Shown here one piece after another: positions 52,345 to 62,313 of a stretch of 64,000 bases of DNA (the first letter of the stretch is position 1; each line of letters starts with the position of its first letter). The stretch covers positions 1,984,001 through 2,048,000 of the forward strand of contig NZ_CP064791.1 of NCBI RefSeq assembly GCF_017094465.1. Reading direction: 5' to 3'. The stretch is from Halapricum desulfuricans. GTDB taxonomy: Archaea > Halobacteriota > Halobacteria > Halobacteriales > Haloarculaceae. The position numbers and the translations under genes are program-made. The notes under the pieces are model-generated. The model did not search any database, was not told where the DNA came from, and was given only the letters and a program-made list of their open reading frames with translations.

Positions 52345-52980
52345 ATGGAAAACGGCGTGAAGAACGTCACACACCGCCGGTCGAACCCGTTCGGGATGGC
52401 ACCCGACTGCGAGGTGACCGTGCCGGGATACGGCGACGCGAACGCGCACTTCCACGTCATCGGTGACCACCCCGGCGTCCACGGTGGCGCGGATTCCGGA
52501 GTGCCGTTCACAGGAACATCGAGCAGCGAGCGCTTCCAGGACGCGTTAGTCCGGGCGAATCTGCTCGAAGCAGCCGGCACGCCACCGGAAATGGCGAAGA
52601 CGTATTTCTCGTATCTCTACATGTGTGCATCGGAAAGCGAGCCGACAGCCGCGGACTACGCCGACATGGAGCGGTTTTTCGACTCTGAATTACGAGCGAT
52701 CACCGCGCACGTCCTGCTGCCGGTCGGCCAGCGTGCGACCGACCACGTCCTCGCCACCTACTCGGCATACGACGGTGTCACGGACATCGACGAGCTACAC
52801 GCCAGCGAGATCCAGGGCGCGGGCTGGTTGATCTATCCGATCAAGGACCCAGATGAGTGGACCGACGCGGACGAACAGGAGCTGATCGACGCGCTCGTCG
52901 CGCTGCAACAGCGTGATTACCGACAGCAAGCCGATCTCGGACGGTTCCTGCCCGGCAGCGATCCGTATCGCGTCCGCTGA
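52345..52980 (+). CDS. Uracil-DNA glycosylase superfamily protein
   Basis: 211 residues. HFHVIGDHPGVHGGADSGVP followed by FTGTSSSERFQDALVRANLL resembles motif A and the uracil-pocket loop of family 4/5 UDGs (G-x-x-PG...G-x-PF-x-G). The N-terminal Cys in MAPDC is not a clear cluster site. The motif near the C-terminus (LLPVGQRATDHVLA) matches the LLLG-x-x-A region. Haloarchaeal homologues are annotated as UDG-like without proof of activity. It is convergent with engB. Confidence 0.78.
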   Translation: MENGVKNVTHRRSNPFGMAPDCEVTVPGYGDANAHFHVIGDHPGVHGGADSGVPFTGTSSSERFQDALVRANLLEAAGTPPEMAKTYFSYLYMCASESEPTAADYADMERFFDSELRAITAHVLLPVGQRATDHVLATYSAYDGVTDIDELHASEIQGAGWLIYPIKDPDEWTDADEQELIDALVALQQRDYRQQADLGRFLPGSDPYRVR

Positions 52981-53038
52981 TGCGTGCGGGAAGCCGGTCG
53001 TTCCCGGCGACTCGGAGCGAAGTGCCGTCGACAGCCGA

Positions 53039-53656
53039 TCAGAAGAACTGGTAGAGGTCGTCGCGCTCGGCCTCGTGGAGGTGGCTGCGGACGGCCTCGT
53101 TGAGTGGTTCGATGTTCCCCCGTTTTGCCGAGATGGGGGCAATGGTGTCCTGCCACTGCTTCCAGGGCGGGTACAGCCCAAGCCGGTCACAGAGGTCGTT
53201 CAGCCGCTGATCGCGATCCTCGACTTTGTCCATCTTGTTGACGGCCACGACCGGCGGGACGCCGACGTCACGCAGGAAGTGGAACATCTCCACGTCGTGG
53301 GGAACTTCGTCCTCGCCGGAGTGGCGGTCGATGATGTCGATGACGCTCTTGCCGTCGACGACCAGCACGCCTGCGAGTATCTTCTCGGCGTTGTCCTCGA
53401 CGTAGCGAACCACGTCGGTTTTGATCTGCTCGCGAACGTCCTCAGGGACCCCCTTCATAAAGCCAAAGCCAGGGAGGTCCGTGATGACGAAGTCTTCGCT
53501 GGCCCAGTCGTAGTGGTTGGGCTCACGGGTGACGCCCGGCCGTTGGCCCGTATCGAAGGTGTGGCCGGTAATCTCACGCATCAGTGTGGACTTCCCAACG
53601 TTCGATCGCCCGACGAGGGCGACCTCCGCGTCGCGGTCCGGCCGCGTGTCGAACAT
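53039..53656 (-). CDS. engB: EngB/YihA-family GTPase
   Basis: 205 residues with G1 [20 protein letters not shown]2/G3 [11 protein letters not shown] and [14 protein letters not shown], and G4 [15 protein letters not shown]. EngB GTPases assist ribosome assembly in bacteria; archaeal homologues are presumed similar. The ATG at 53656 starts the family right at its core ([20 protein letters not shown]). It is divergent from the DUF389 gene. Confidence 0.93.
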   Translation of the reverse strand: MFDTRPDRDAEVALVGRSNVGKSTLMREITGHTFDTGQRPGVTREPNHYDWASEDFVITDLPGFGFMKGVPEDVREQIKTDVVRYVEDNAEKILAGVLVVDGKSVIDIIDRHSGEDEVPHDVEMFHFLRDVGVPPVVAVNKMDKVEDRDQRLNDLCDRLGLYPPWKQWQDTIAPISAKRGNIEPLNEAVRSHLHEAERDDLYQFF

Positions 53657-53778
53657 GGGCGTGAATAGCCGGTCAACGGCGAAAAGGCTGTCTGGTTGAG
53701 TCGTCTGCCAGGGAGGAGCGGTTGTCCGGACCGGGGGAGACCCACGGTTATTTGCCCGTACCGCCCGACATCCCGGGC

Positions 53779-55062
53779 GTGCGACTGCTGCAAGTCACCA
53801 TCCCGACGGGAAAACGGCAGGCGATCGAGCGGGCACTGGACGACGAAGGGGTCGATTACGTCCTCACTGACGAGACAAGCGGTCGCGAGTACACGGCGGT
53901 CGCGTACGTCCCCGTCCCGACGAACGCGGTCGAGCCGGTGCTCGAACGCCTCCGGGATGCGGGGCTGGACGATCAGGCCTACACCGTCGTCGTCGAGGCC
54001 AACACCGTCATATCCAAGCGCTTCGAGGAGTTGCAGGACCGCTATGCCGAAGAGAAAGACGAGGAGCGAATCGCCCGCCAGGAACTCACCTCCAAGGCCG
54101 AGGATCTGGCACCGAGCACCTCGAACTACGTCATACTGACGGTCGTGAGCGCAGTCATCGCGACTGCCGGACTGCTGCTTGATTCGCCGGCAGTCATCGT
54201 CGGCTCGATGGTGATCGCGCCGCTGATCGGGCCGGCCATGGCCGCCAGCGTCGGCACCGTCGTCAACGATCGGGAACTGTTCCGCCGGGGCGTCGTGCTC
54301 CAGTTCGCCGGTATATTGCTGGCCATCGTGAGCGCCGCGGCCTTCGCCTGGATCGCCCGAACTGCGAATCTGGTGTCTCCCGGGCTAGTGATCACCGAAG
54401 TGCCGTCGATCCGGGAGCGCCTGCTTCCGGATTTCCTCTCGCTTGCGGTCGCCATCGGCGCGGGTATCGCCGGCGTTATCAGCCTCTCTGCGGGCGTCTC
54501 GACGGCGCTGGTGGGCGTGATGATCGCCGTCGCGCTCATTCCGCCGGCGGCGACTGTCGGGATCGGGATCGCCTGGGGCGACCCCTGGGTGAGTCTGCCC
54601 GCAGCCGTGTTGACGCTGGTGAACGTCCTCTCGATCAACTTCGTCGCACTGGCCGTACTGTGGTATCGCGGCTATCGCCCCAGCGAGTGGTTCCACCAGG
54701 ACGACGCCCGCCGGACGACCATCCGCCGAATCGCCGTTCTCGTGGCCGCAGTCGCGGTTCTCTCGGTGTTTCTGGGCGGGATCACGTACGACTCCTACCA
54801 GCGTGCGACGACCGAAGACGCCATCCGAGCGGACATCGATGCGGCCCTCGCAGAGCGACCAGCGGTGACGGCCCTAGATGTCGAAATCGAACGAACCGAC
54901 AGCGCGATATTCCGGGAACCACAGCGGGTCGTCGTCACCGTCGGGCTGCCGCCCGGGGAGAGCGAGCCGAGTCTGGTGAGCACGCTTGACGACCGCTTCG
55001 AGGAGACGACCGGTCGGAACATCGATACCGAAGTTCGGTACGTGGCCGTCGAATCAGCCTGA
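53779..55062 (+). CDS. DUF389 (TIGR00341-type) membrane protein
   Basis: 427 residues from a GTG at 53779 (translated [20 protein letters not shown]), preferred over an upstream TTG because family members begin at MRLxQV. A soluble ferredoxin-like N-terminal domain (about 110 residues) precedes the DUF389 helices, with [20 protein letters not shown] and [20 protein letters not shown]. The C-terminal ~100 residues are again soluble ([20 protein letters not shown]). Function unknown. Confidence 0.88.
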   Translation: MRLLQVTIPTGKRQAIERALDDEGVDYVLTDETSGREYTAVAYVPVPTNAVEPVLERLRDAGLDDQAYTVVVEANTVISKRFEELQDRYAEEKDEERIARQELTSKAEDLAPSTSNYVILTVVSAVIATAGLLLDSPAVIVGSMVIAPLIGPAMAASVGTVVNDRELFRRGVVLQFAGILLAIVSAAAFAWIARTANLVSPGLVITEVPSIRERLLPDFLSLAVAIGAGIAGVISLSAGVSTALVGVMIAVALIPPAATVGIGIAWGDPWVSLPAAVLTLVNVLSINFVALAVLWYRGYRPSEWFHQDDARRTTIRRIAVLVAAVAVLSVFLGGITYDSYQRATTEDAIRADIDAALAERPAVTALDVEIERTDSAIFREPQRVVVTVGLPPGESEPSLVSTLDDRFEETTGRNIDTEVRYVAVESA

Positions 55063-55135
55063 CCATTGCGCTGTCGGCCTGCGTTCCGAGCCCCAAGATT
55101 TTGCGGTGGATGGCAACGCAGACCTCGAACCGGAC

Positions 55136-56143
55136 TCACTCCTCGAAGGGCAGTTCCGGCTCGTAGTCGACGGCCTCGACGACGGCGTCGAGCACGGTCT
55201 GGACGTTCTCGTCTTCGGTGACACTCATGTAGTGATCAGCCTCGACGTCCCGGGACCGGTCGGCCTTGTTGCAGACGGTTAGTACCGGTGCGTCCGCGAA
55301 CTGCTCGACCAGCGCGTCCCGGAGCTCGATCTGCACGTCGGTGGGATAGCCACACTCGCCGCTGGCGTCGACGAGCACGAGCACGGCGTCTGCGAGGTGT
55401 TCGAGCGCGCTCACGGCCTGGGACTCGATCTCGTTGCGCTCCTGGGGCGGTCGGTCGAGCAGTCCGGGGGTGTCCACGAGCTGGTAGCGAACGTGCTCGT
55501 CCTCGAAGTGGCCGACGTTGATCTCCGTGGTCGTGAACGGGTAGGAGTTGATCTCGTTGCTTGCGCGGGTGACCGCGTTGACAAAGGATGACTTGCCGAC
55601 GTTGGGGTAGCCCGCGACGACGATGGTCGGTTCGTCCGGACGGATGTCGGGAAGGTCCCGCAGGGCCTCGCGAGCCGCCGCAATGGCGAGCAGTGACTCG
55701 GCGACCTGCTCGACGACGTCGGCCAGACGGGCGAAGGCCTGCTTGCGGAGTTTCCGGGCGTGATCGACGTCGCTGGCGTTGCGGAGCTTCGTGTGATACT
55801 CCCCGCGGATGTCAGCGGTCTTCCGGGAGGCCCAGGTCACTTCCGAGAGGTGCTGGCGCAGCGCGTCGATGCCGCGGTCGTCCTCGCTGCCGATGGCGGT
55901 CTCGCCGGAGATCACGGCGTCGGCCAGGTCCCGATAGAACGGATCCAGATCGTCGAAGTCGGGCCACTCGGTGACGACGTTTTCGAGATTGTCCGAGAGG
56001 ATATTCGCGGCCGTCTGGAGCATCGAGGACTGCGCCTCGAAGCCCTGCTTGGCCCGGCCGGCACGGGACGCTCGCGAGAAGGCCTTGTCGACGAGTTCCG
56101 ACGATCGCGGGGTCGTCGGGAGGTTTTCGAACGGTTGGCTCAT
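55136..56143 (-). CDS. NOG1-family GTPase
   Basis: 335 residues. An N-terminal helical domain (~165 residues, FENLPTTPRSSELVDKAFSR) precedes a TRAFAC GTPase domain: TIVVAGYPNVGKSSFVNAVT, YPFTTTEINVGHFEDEHVRY, LVDTPGLLDRPPQERNEIES and LTVCNKADRSRDVEAD. Its eukaryotic relative NOG1 acts in large-subunit assembly. The gene is single, with the tail of the plus-strand DUF389 gene 73 nt away. Confidence 0.92.
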   Translation of the reverse strand: MSQPFENLPTTPRSSELVDKAFSRASRAGRAKQGFEAQSSMLQTAANILSDNLENVVTEWPDFDDLDPFYRDLADAVISGETAIGSEDDRGIDALRQHLSEVTWASRKTADIRGEYHTKLRNASDVDHARKLRKQAFARLADVVEQVAESLLAIAAAREALRDLPDIRPDEPTIVVAGYPNVGKSSFVNAVTRASNEINSYPFTTTEINVGHFEDEHVRYQLVDTPGLLDRPPQERNEIESQAVSALEHLADAVLVLVDASGECGYPTDVQIELRDALVEQFADAPVLTVCNKADRSRDVEADHYMSVTEDENVQTVLDAVVEAVDYEPELPFEE

Positions 56144-56212
56144 TGGGCACTCGTAGACGACCGGGACGGAAAAGCGACCCTATTGCGATCGCAAGCGATC
56201 GAAGACGGGGAT

Positions 56213-56860
56213 TCACTCCAATCTGACGTTGTCCAGGATCCCGACGGCACCGGTCTCCCAGATGATGTTCAGCCCGACCGCGACCAGACCGGTTCCGTCG
56301 TGGCTGACGTCGTACTCGTAGGACTTCCAGCCCTCGTGGTCCCACAGGGAGTGTTCGCGGTCGAAATCCGTCTCCACGAGCCCATCTTCGGGGACCGGAC
56401 CCGTGTAGGTCGCAACCTGTAGGACCGTGTTGAACGAGTTCTGCTCGCTGTAGCCGTCGACGGCCAGCGTCGAGACCTCCGAGAGGTCGACTTCCTGCTG
56501 GACCCAGACCGTCCCGTCGTCGGCACTCCCGTCGATGAAGATCCGCAGTGCTGACTCGCCGTCGGAGGCCTGCTCGCCCGTCAGTTCGACCGACGAGTCG
56601 ACCTTCTCGTCTTCCTCGCCGGGCTTCTCGGGGAGGTCTTTGCCGATCGTCCAGCCGTCGAGTTCGGATTCGAAACTCCCGTTGGCGAGGGTCATCGGTT
56701 CTGTCGTGGGTGGTTCGGTGGTTGGCGGCTCTGTCGTCGGGTCCGACCCTGGCGTATCGGTCGGATCGTCGGATTCGGCAGGCGATGCGTCGCTGCCGGA
56801 ACAGCCGGCGACCAGCGCGGCAGTCACAGCCGTCCCAGCCAGGAAGTGGCGTCGTTTCAC
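56213..56860 (-). CDS. Tat lipoprotein with a beta-sandwich carbohydrate-binding-like domain
   Basis: 215 residues from a GTG at 56860 (MKRRHFLAGTAVTAALVAGC). A TATA-like TTTTTAAA at 56882-56889 is about 26 nt upstream of that GTG; it touches the alternative ATG at 56881, which would then lie before the transcription start, so the shorter form is chosen. KRRHFL is a Tat-type motif and VAGCSG a lipobox. A Pro/Thr linker (TTEPPTTEPPTTEP) leads to a domain beginning TLANGSFESELDGWTIGKDL, the opening typical of CBM4/CBM22-like jelly rolls, ending in GAVGILDNVRLE. Binding partner unknown. Confidence 0.82.
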   Translation of the reverse strand: MKRRHFLAGTAVTAALVAGCSGSDASPAESDDPTDTPGSDPTTEPPTTEPPTTEPMTLANGSFESELDGWTIGKDLPEKPGEEDEKVDSSVELTGEQASDGESALRIFIDGSADDGTVWVQQEVDLSEVSTLAVDGYSEQNSFNTVLQVATYTGPVPEDGLVETDFDREHSLWDHEGWKSYEYDVSHDGTGLVAVGLNIIWETGAVGILDNVRLE

Positions 56861-56927
56861 ACCTGAGACGACGGTGGACATTTAAAAAGTATTCGCGGAT
56901 GCTCAAACGGCCGTTTGACCGTTGACG

Positions 56928-57173
56928 CTACGGGACCAGTTGGTCGCCGTCGTCATCGTAGACAGTGATCGCGTCGACGGGACAGGTTCGGGCGGCGAAC
57001 TTCGCGTCGAGTTCGGCGTCATCGGGCACCTCGCGAACGAAGACGTCTTCGCTGCCTTCCTCGCTGTCAGCAAGGACCGCTTTGCCGGCGTCCTCGTCGC
57101 GCTCGAAAGCGTCCCACTCTTCGACGCACTGGAACATCCCGATACAGGTGTCGTAATCGTACTCGATTCGCAT
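56928..57173 (-). CDS. Small single-cluster ferredoxin, probably 3Fe-4S
   Basis: 81 residues. The cluster motif reads CIGMFQC with a distant CPVDAITV, so the second ligand position of the usual C-x2-C-x2-C motif is Met; only three Cys remain (positions 10, 16 and 63). That pattern fits a [3Fe-4S] ferredoxin or a 4Fe-4S with an exogenous ligand. The inserted acidic region (FERDEDAGKAVLADSEEGSE) is halophilic. It is divergent from hel308 with 80 nt between. Redox partner unknown. Confidence 0.88.
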   Translation of the reverse strand: MRIEYDYDTCIGMFQCVEEWDAFERDEDAGKAVLADSEEGSEDVFVREVPDDAELDAKFAARTCPVDAITVYDDDGDQLVP

Positions 57174-57218
57174 ATGTCCGCTTGGACCGCATCAATCAAA
57201 GCCCTGGCGGCGGTGCGA

Positions 57219-57229
57219 CAATTTAAACC
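57219..57229 (+). promoter_or_regulatory. TATA box of hel308, leaderless
   Basis: ATTTAAACCC with TTTAAA at 57222-57227 is centred about 29 nt before the hel308 ATG (57254), placing the start site at or next to the ATG. Confidence 0.55.
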
Positions 57230-57253
57230 CGACGACGACCCAACCACGTCCCA

Positions 57254-59554
57254 ATGGACGTCGCGGACATCCCGGCGATCCCGGAGTGGCTCCCCGACCA
57301 TCTCCGGGAGTCAGGTATCGACTCACTCTACCCCCCGCAAGCCGAAGCCGTCGAGGCGGGCGTCACCGAAGGCGAGAACCTGGTGGCGTCGATCCCGACC
57401 GCCAGCGGCAAGACGCTCATTGCCGAGCTGGCGATGCTCGCCAGCGTCGCCCGCGGCGGGACGGCCCTCTACATCGTGCCCTTGCGGGCGCTGGCCAGCG
57501 AGAAACACGCCGAATTCGAGCAGTTCGAACAGTACGGACTGGACGTCGGCGTCTCGACCGGCAATTACGAGTCCGAAGGAGGATGGCTTGCTGGCAAAGA
57601 CATCATCGTCGCCACCAGCGAGAAGGTAGACTCGCTCGTTCGTAACGGTGCACCCTGGCTCGAGGAGTTGACCTGCGTCGTCGCCGACGAGGTCCACCTG
57701 GTCGACGACGGCGAGCGCGGCCCCACACTGGAGGTGACACTGGCGAAGCTCCGGCGGATCACCGCCGGCCTGCAGACGGTCGCGCTGTCGGCGACCATCG
57801 GCAACGCCGGGGAACTCGCCGAGTGGCTCGACGCCGAACTGCTCGATTCGGACTGGCGGCCGATCGACCTCAAGAAGGGGGTCCACTACGGCCAGGCGCT
57901 CCATCTGGAGGACGGCAGCCAGCAGGAACTCAGGGTGCGCGACGGCGAGAAACAGACGGCTGCCGTCGTCCGGGACACTCTCGAACCTGACCGCGACGAG
58001 GACGGGACCATCCGCGAGGAGGGAGGGTCGTCGCTGGTATTCGTCAACTCCCGGCGCAACGCGGAGGCGGCGGCCGGTCGGCTGGCTGGCGTCGTCTCCG
58101 AGTATCTCGACCCCGAAGAGCGTGCGGCCCTGGCCGAGGTGGCCGAGGAGATCAGGGATGTCAGCGACACCGAGACCAGCGACGACTTGGCCGACGCGGT
58201 CGCGGACGGCGCGGCCTTTCACCACGCGGGCCTCTCGCGAGGCCACCGCGAACTCGTCGAGGAGGCGTTTCGCGACCGGCTGATCAAGGTCGTCAGCGCG
58301 ACGCCGACGCTGGCGGCGGGCGTCAACACTCCCTCTCGGCGCGTGATCGTCCGGGACTGGCGACGGTACGACGGGACCGCCGGCGGTATGCAACCACTCT
58401 CTGTCCTGGAGGTCCATCAGATGATGGGCCGGGCCGGCCGCCCCGGACGGGACCCCTACGGAGAGGCAGTACTGGTCGCCAGCAGCCACGACGAGCTCGA
58501 CGAACTCTTCGAGCGCTACGTCTGGGCCGAGCCCGAGCCCGTCCGGTCGAAGCTGGCCGCCGAGCCCGCCCTGCGGACGCACATCCTCGCGACCGTCGCC
58601 TCCGGGTTCGCCAGCACGCGCGAGGGACTGCTGGAGTTTCTGGAGGCGACGCTGTACGCGACCCAGACCGACGAGCGCGGTCGGCTGGAAGAGGTGACCG
58701 ACGACGTGATCGCGTATCTCGAACGCAACGGCTTTCTGGAGCGCGATGACGGTGGGCTCACTGCGACGAATCTCGGCCACACCGTCTCGCGGCTGTATCT
58801 CGATCCGATGAGCGCCGCCGAGATCATCGACGGGCTGGACGACGCCGACGATCGGCCCACGGTGCTCGGGCTCTACCAGCTGGTCGCCCGCACGCCGGAC
58901 ATGTACGAACTGTACCTCCGCTCGGGCGAGGACGAGGAGTACACGATGCTGGCCTACGAGCGCGAGTCGGAGTTCCTGGGGTCGATGCCGAGCGAGTTCG
59001 AGGACGACCGTTTCGAGGACTGGCTCTCGGCGCTGAAGACCGCACGACTGCTCGAAGACTGGGCCAGCGAACGTGAGGAAGACGAGATCACGGACCGCTA
59101 CGGGATCGGGCCGGGCGACATCCGCGGGAAGGTCGAGGCCGCCTCGTGGCTGCTCGGGGCCGCCGAGTCGCTCGCGGGGGAACTCGGCCTCGATTGCACG
59201 CCCGCGATCCGGGAGGCCCGAACGCGCGTCGAGGACGGCGTCAGGGAGGAGCTGCTCGACCTGGTGAGCGTCCGTGGCGTCGGTCGAAAACGTGCTCGAC
59301 GGCTGTACGACGCCGGGATCGAGGATCGGGCGGCACTGCGCGAGGCCGACAAAGCCGCCGTCCTGGCCGCGCTCCGTAACCGTCGCTCGACGGCCGAGAC
59401 GATCCTCGAAAACGTCGGCCATCGAGCCCCGTCGATGGACGGCGTCGAACCCGATCCGGACGCCTCGCCCGACAGTGCCGACTCCGGGCCGACCGATGCC
59501 AGTGAGAGCGGCGACGACTCCGCCGAAGACCAGGCGAGTCTGGGTGATTTCTGA
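57254..59554 (+). CDS. hel308: ATP-dependent DNA helicase Hel308
   Basis: 766 residues. Superfamily 2 motifs are visible: [17 protein letters not shown] (motif I), [17 protein letters not shown] (motif II), [18 protein letters not shown] (motif III), [20 protein letters not shown] and [20 protein letters not shown] (motif VI). A C-terminal helix-hairpin-helix ([20 protein letters not shown]) is the Hel308 brake domain, followed by an acidic tail. It unwinds lagging strands at stalled forks. It shares one base with the next gene, the Hel308-Cgi121 pairing common in euryarchaea. Confidence 0.95.
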   Translation: MDVADIPAIPEWLPDHLRESGIDSLYPPQAEAVEAGVTEGENLVASIPTASGKTLIAELAMLASVARGGTALYIVPLRALASEKHAEFEQFEQYGLDVGVSTGNYESEGGWLAGKDIIVATSEKVDSLVRNGAPWLEELTCVVADEVHLVDDGERGPTLEVTLAKLRRITAGLQTVALSATIGNAGELAEWLDAELLDSDWRPIDLKKGVHYGQALHLEDGSQQELRVRDGEKQTAAVVRDTLEPDRDEDGTIREEGGSSLVFVNSRRNAEAAAGRLAGVVSEYLDPEERAALAEVAEEIRDVSDTETSDDLADAVADGAAFHHAGLSRGHRELVEEAFRDRLIKVVSATPTLAAGVNTPSRRVIVRDWRRYDGTAGGMQPLSVLEVHQMMGRAGRPGRDPYGEAVLVASSHDELDELFERYVWAEPEPVRSKLAAEPALRTHILATVASGFASTREGLLEFLEATLYATQTDERGRLEEVTDDVIAYLERNGFLERDDGGLTATNLGHTVSRLYLDPMSAAEIIDGLDDADDRPTVLGLYQLVARTPDMYELYLRSGEDEEYTMLAYERESEFLGSMPSEFEDDRFEDWLSALKTARLLEDWASEREEDEITDRYGIGPGDIRGKVEAASWLLGAAESLAGELGLDCTPAIREARTRVEDGVREELLDLVSVRGVGRKRARRLYDAGIEDRAALREADKAAVLAALRNRRSTAETILENVGHRAPSMDGVEPDPDASPDSADSGPTDASESGDDSAEDQASLGDF

Positions 59555-60090
59555 TGCAGCTACTCGAAGCGACTGTCACGGTCGAGGACCTCGACGCGTT
59601 CGTCGCGCAATTGGGCGAGATCGGCGACGAGCACGGTGTGGCTATCCAGGCGCTTGACGCGCGCTATATCGTCGATCGCGAGCACCTGCAACGAGCGGTC
59701 GAGCTGGCCGATCGGGCCTTCGAGCGTGGGGACAATATCGCCGAGGACCGAGCGGTGGAGATACTGCTGTACGTCGCCGGCACCCGGCAGATCAGTCGGG
59801 CGCTCGAACTGGGTGTCGAACCGAGCGGTTGTCCGGCAGTGATCGTCGCTCACGATCGCGCTACGGAGACGCGGTCTGCGGACGAGCCAGACGGATCACG
59901 GGAGCGTGAACGGGCGGCGCTGGAGTCCGTCCGATCGCTCGCGGCAATCGAGCCGGCAGCGACGCTCGGGGGATACGACGAACGGCGGGTCCGGGAGTGG
60001 TTCGACATTACGGACGCCGAGCTCCGGACGGGTGCAAACCGGGCCGCAGTGGTGCGCGAACGCGTCGCGTTGCTGGTCGTCGAGAAGTGA
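59554..60090 (+). CDS. cgi121: KEOPS complex subunit Cgi121
   Basis: 178 residues matching Cgi121: IQALDARYIVDREHLQRAVE, NIAEDRAVEILLYVAGTRQI, SRALELGVEPSGCPAVIVAH and the C-terminal RTGANRAAVVRERVALLVVE. Cgi121 recruits tRNA to KEOPS for t6A37 formation. An inserted acidic loop (TRSADEPDGSRERERAALES) is a halophilic feature. It is translationally coupled to hel308. Confidence 0.9.
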   Translation: MQLLEATVTVEDLDAFVAQLGEIGDEHGVAIQALDARYIVDREHLQRAVELADRAFERGDNIAEDRAVEILLYVAGTRQISRALELGVEPSGCPAVIVAHDRATETRSADEPDGSRERERAALESVRSLAAIEPAATLGGYDERRVREWFDITDAELRTGANRAAVVRERVALLVVEK

Positions 60091-60127
60091 TGGCTGCCCC
60101 CAAGCGTAGCAACGATCGCCGGCGTCT

Positions 60128-61096
60128 CTAGCCGAACGTTCCCGTATCGAGAGAGTCAGCCTCGAACAGACGGTCAATGTCGTATCGTCGATCCGCGACC
60201 CCCTGCGAGGCGGCGTACTCGACGAGCGTCTCGAGAGTATGGCGATTGTCCTCGGTGAGACCGTATTCCCAGGGATCGGACATGATTTCCCGTTCCCGTT
60301 CGAGATAGATTTCGGGCCACAGGACCGGCAACCACTGCGGTCGTTCGAGCCGTTCGAGACACCGCTGTTTCGCGGTTTCGAACGCGTCGTACAGCGTCTG
60401 GACGATCCAGGGATGGTCCGTCAGTATCTCGTCTCTGATCACGATCGCATGCATGATTGGGAAGATCGACGTCGATTCGTAGTATGCATGCTCTTCCTCG
60501 ATCGGATCGGCAAAGAGCCGCTCCGCTTCCGGAATGTCGAGCGTGACCGGGTGGAAAACCGCGTCGAGATCACCGGACTGTAGCAGCGATTCCATATACG
60601 GAACCGTACCCCCGCCCGCATCGACGTCGACGACGTCGAATTTGTCCGGTACGTCGATCGGGACGATCTCCTCGCCGATGCGGTGCCACTCGATGCGTTC
60701 CGGATCGACGCCGTAGTGTTCTCCCAGGATGCCGCGTTGCCAGATCCCGGTCGTCGTCTGCCAGTTCACGACCCCGACGCGACTGCCTTCGAGATCGGAC
60801 GGGCGCTCGATTCCGGAGTCGGTCCGTTTGTATATATACGAGTGTCTGAATCGCCGATGGGGAAAGACGGGGATCGCGGTGAACGGGAACGATTCCCGGC
60901 GTTCCCGGGTCGCGAGATAAGTTCCCATCGAGAGCTCACAGGCGTCGAATTCCAGATTGTTCACCATCCGGGCAAACCGTTCGGGGTTGTGATAGTCCAG
61001 CAGCGTGAGATCGACACCCTCCGGAGAGACAGCCCCGTCCCACAGAGCGCGGGTCCATTCGTAGCGACCACAGGCGAGCGAACACGAAACCGTCAT
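60128..61096 (-). CDS. Periplasmic-binding-fold protein, 4,5-dihydroxyphthalate-decarboxylase-like, no signal peptide (copy A)
   Basis: 322 residues from an ATG at 61096 (MTVSCSLACGRYEWTRALWD), with no signal peptide or lipobox. The PBP2-like blocks are FDACELSMGTYLATRERRES, TAIPVFPHRRFRHSYIYKRT, LEGSRVGVVNWQTTTGIWQR and SDPWEYGLTEDNRHTLETLV. These occur in proteins labelled 4,5-dihydroxyphthalate decarboxylase or ABC substrate-binding. It is paralogous to the divergent gene at 61228. The lack of an export signal suggests a cytoplasmic binding protein or enzyme. Confidence 0.85.
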   Translation of the reverse strand: MTVSCSLACGRYEWTRALWDGAVSPEGVDLTLLDYHNPERFARMVNNLEFDACELSMGTYLATRERRESFPFTAIPVFPHRRFRHSYIYKRTDSGIERPSDLEGSRVGVVNWQTTTGIWQRGILGEHYGVDPERIEWHRIGEEIVPIDVPDKFDVVDVDAGGGTVPYMESLLQSGDLDAVFHPVTLDIPEAERLFADPIEEEHAYYESTSIFPIMHAIVIRDEILTDHPWIVQTLYDAFETAKQRCLERLERPQWLPVLWPEIYLEREREIMSDPWEYGLTEDNRHTLETLVEYAASQGVADRRYDIDRLFEADSLDTGTFG

Positions 61097-61116
61097 ACGT
61101 TGTGTTATTGAGAAAA

Positions 61117-61136
61117 GACCAATATATCCACTGGTC
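61117..61136 (-). promoter_or_regulatory. TATA box flanked by an inverted repeat upstream of copy A
   Basis: On the minus strand GACCA-GTGGATATAT-TGGTC has a 5-nt inverted repeat around a TATA-like core. It is about 30 nt before the ATG at 61096, so a dimeric factor bound there would occlude the TATA box. Confidence 0.4.
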
Positions 61137-61193
61137 GAATGGGTGTCTCATCCGAGAACCCGGCGACCGAGTCTCGATACCGTAGAACACGTG

Positions 61194-61200
61194 TTTTTAA
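61194..61200 (+). promoter_or_regulatory. TATA box of copy B, leaderless
   Basis: TTTTTAA is centred about 31 nt before the ATG at 61228 in otherwise GC-rich DNA. Confidence 0.4.
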
Positions 61201-61227
61201 TGCGTAGGCAGTGTTGTCGGCGGACAT

Positions 61228-62223
61228 ATGACAATCGAACTGACGCTCTGTGGCAGCGACAGCGATATCATGCGGTCGTTGCTGACCGGCGAGGTCGAGC
61301 CGTCGGGAATCGACCTGACAGCACTGACCGAGTACCCACCGCGGCGACATCGACGCTTCTTTCGACACGGCGAGTTCGACATCTGCGAGGTGTCACTGGC
61401 GTCGTACCTGTCGTCACGGACCGATCGAGAGACGTATCCGTTCACTGCGATCCCGGTCTACCCGAGCAAACGGTTTCGACACTCGTTCTTCTACAAGCAC
61501 GCAGACGCTGGGATCGACGGCCCAGCCGATCTGGCGGGCAAGAACGTGGGCGTGCAGTCGTGGCAGACGACGGCGAACGTCTGGGTGCGGGGTATCGCTC
61601 GGGAACACTACGGATTAGATCTCGAAGACGTGACCTGGTACAGACGCAAGGAAGACGACGTGCCGATATCGATCCCCGATCGGTTCGACATCCGGGAGAT
61701 TCCCGGGAAACAGGACGGGGACGCCGTCTCGGATCCGAAGGACATGCGGGAGATGCTCTTCAGCGGGGAGCTGGACGCGGCGATGGACCCCGCCGGATCG
61801 CTGTTTCACGCGGTCAGAGAGTCCGACTCGGTCCAGCTCATGTTCGATGACCCGATTCGGGAAGAGAGGCGATACTACGAGGAGACGGGGATTCATCCGC
61901 CGATGCACGTGGTCGCGATCCGCGACGAGATCCTGGAGGAGCATCCGTGGGTCGCGGTGAACGTCTACGACGCGTTCTGCGCAGCTCGCGACGAAGCGAT
62001 CGAACGCAACAGCAGTCCGAGTACGCACATGACGCTGACCTGGGGCCATCTCCATCTCAGCGAGCAACGGGACGTGCTGGGAGACGACGCGTGGGAGTAC
62101 GGCCTGACGGAGAAGACCCGCCGGGAGCTACGAACGTTCATCGGGTACGCGCACAATCAGGGGTTGATCCCCCGGAAATACGACATCGCCGAACTCTTCG
62201 CCGAGGAGATGCTCGATCTGTAA
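61228..62223 (+). CDS. Periplasmic-binding-fold protein, 4,5-dihydroxyphthalate-decarboxylase-like, no signal peptide (copy B)
   Basis: 331 residues from an ATG at 61228 (MTIELTLCGSDSDIMRSLLT). It shares with copy A the blocks FDICEVSLASYLSSRTDRET, TAIPVYPSKRFRHSFFYKHA, LAGKNVGVQSWQTTANVWVR and DDAWEYGLTEKTRRELRTFI. The ligand loops differ, so ligand specificity may differ. No signal peptide is present. It is divergent from copy A and convergent with the ABC permease gene. Confidence 0.85.
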   Translation: MTIELTLCGSDSDIMRSLLTGEVEPSGIDLTALTEYPPRRHRRFFRHGEFDICEVSLASYLSSRTDRETYPFTAIPVYPSKRFRHSFFYKHADAGIDGPADLAGKNVGVQSWQTTANVWVRGIAREHYGLDLEDVTWYRRKEDDVPISIPDRFDIREIPGKQDGDAVSDPKDMREMLFSGELDAAMDPAGSLFHAVRESDSVQLMFDDPIREERRYYEETGIHPPMHVVAIRDEILEEHPWVAVNVYDAFCAARDEAIERNSSPSTHMTLTWGHLHLSEQRDVLGDDAWEYGLTEKTRRELRTFIGYAHNQGLIPRKYDIAELFAEEMLDL

Positions 62224-62313
62224 GCAGTACGACGGAATTTAGGTGCGGTCGGGACTGGTAGATTCCGGACCGATATTCGACATAACGGCGTTCTGGTCGC
62301 CCTATGCAGGCGT

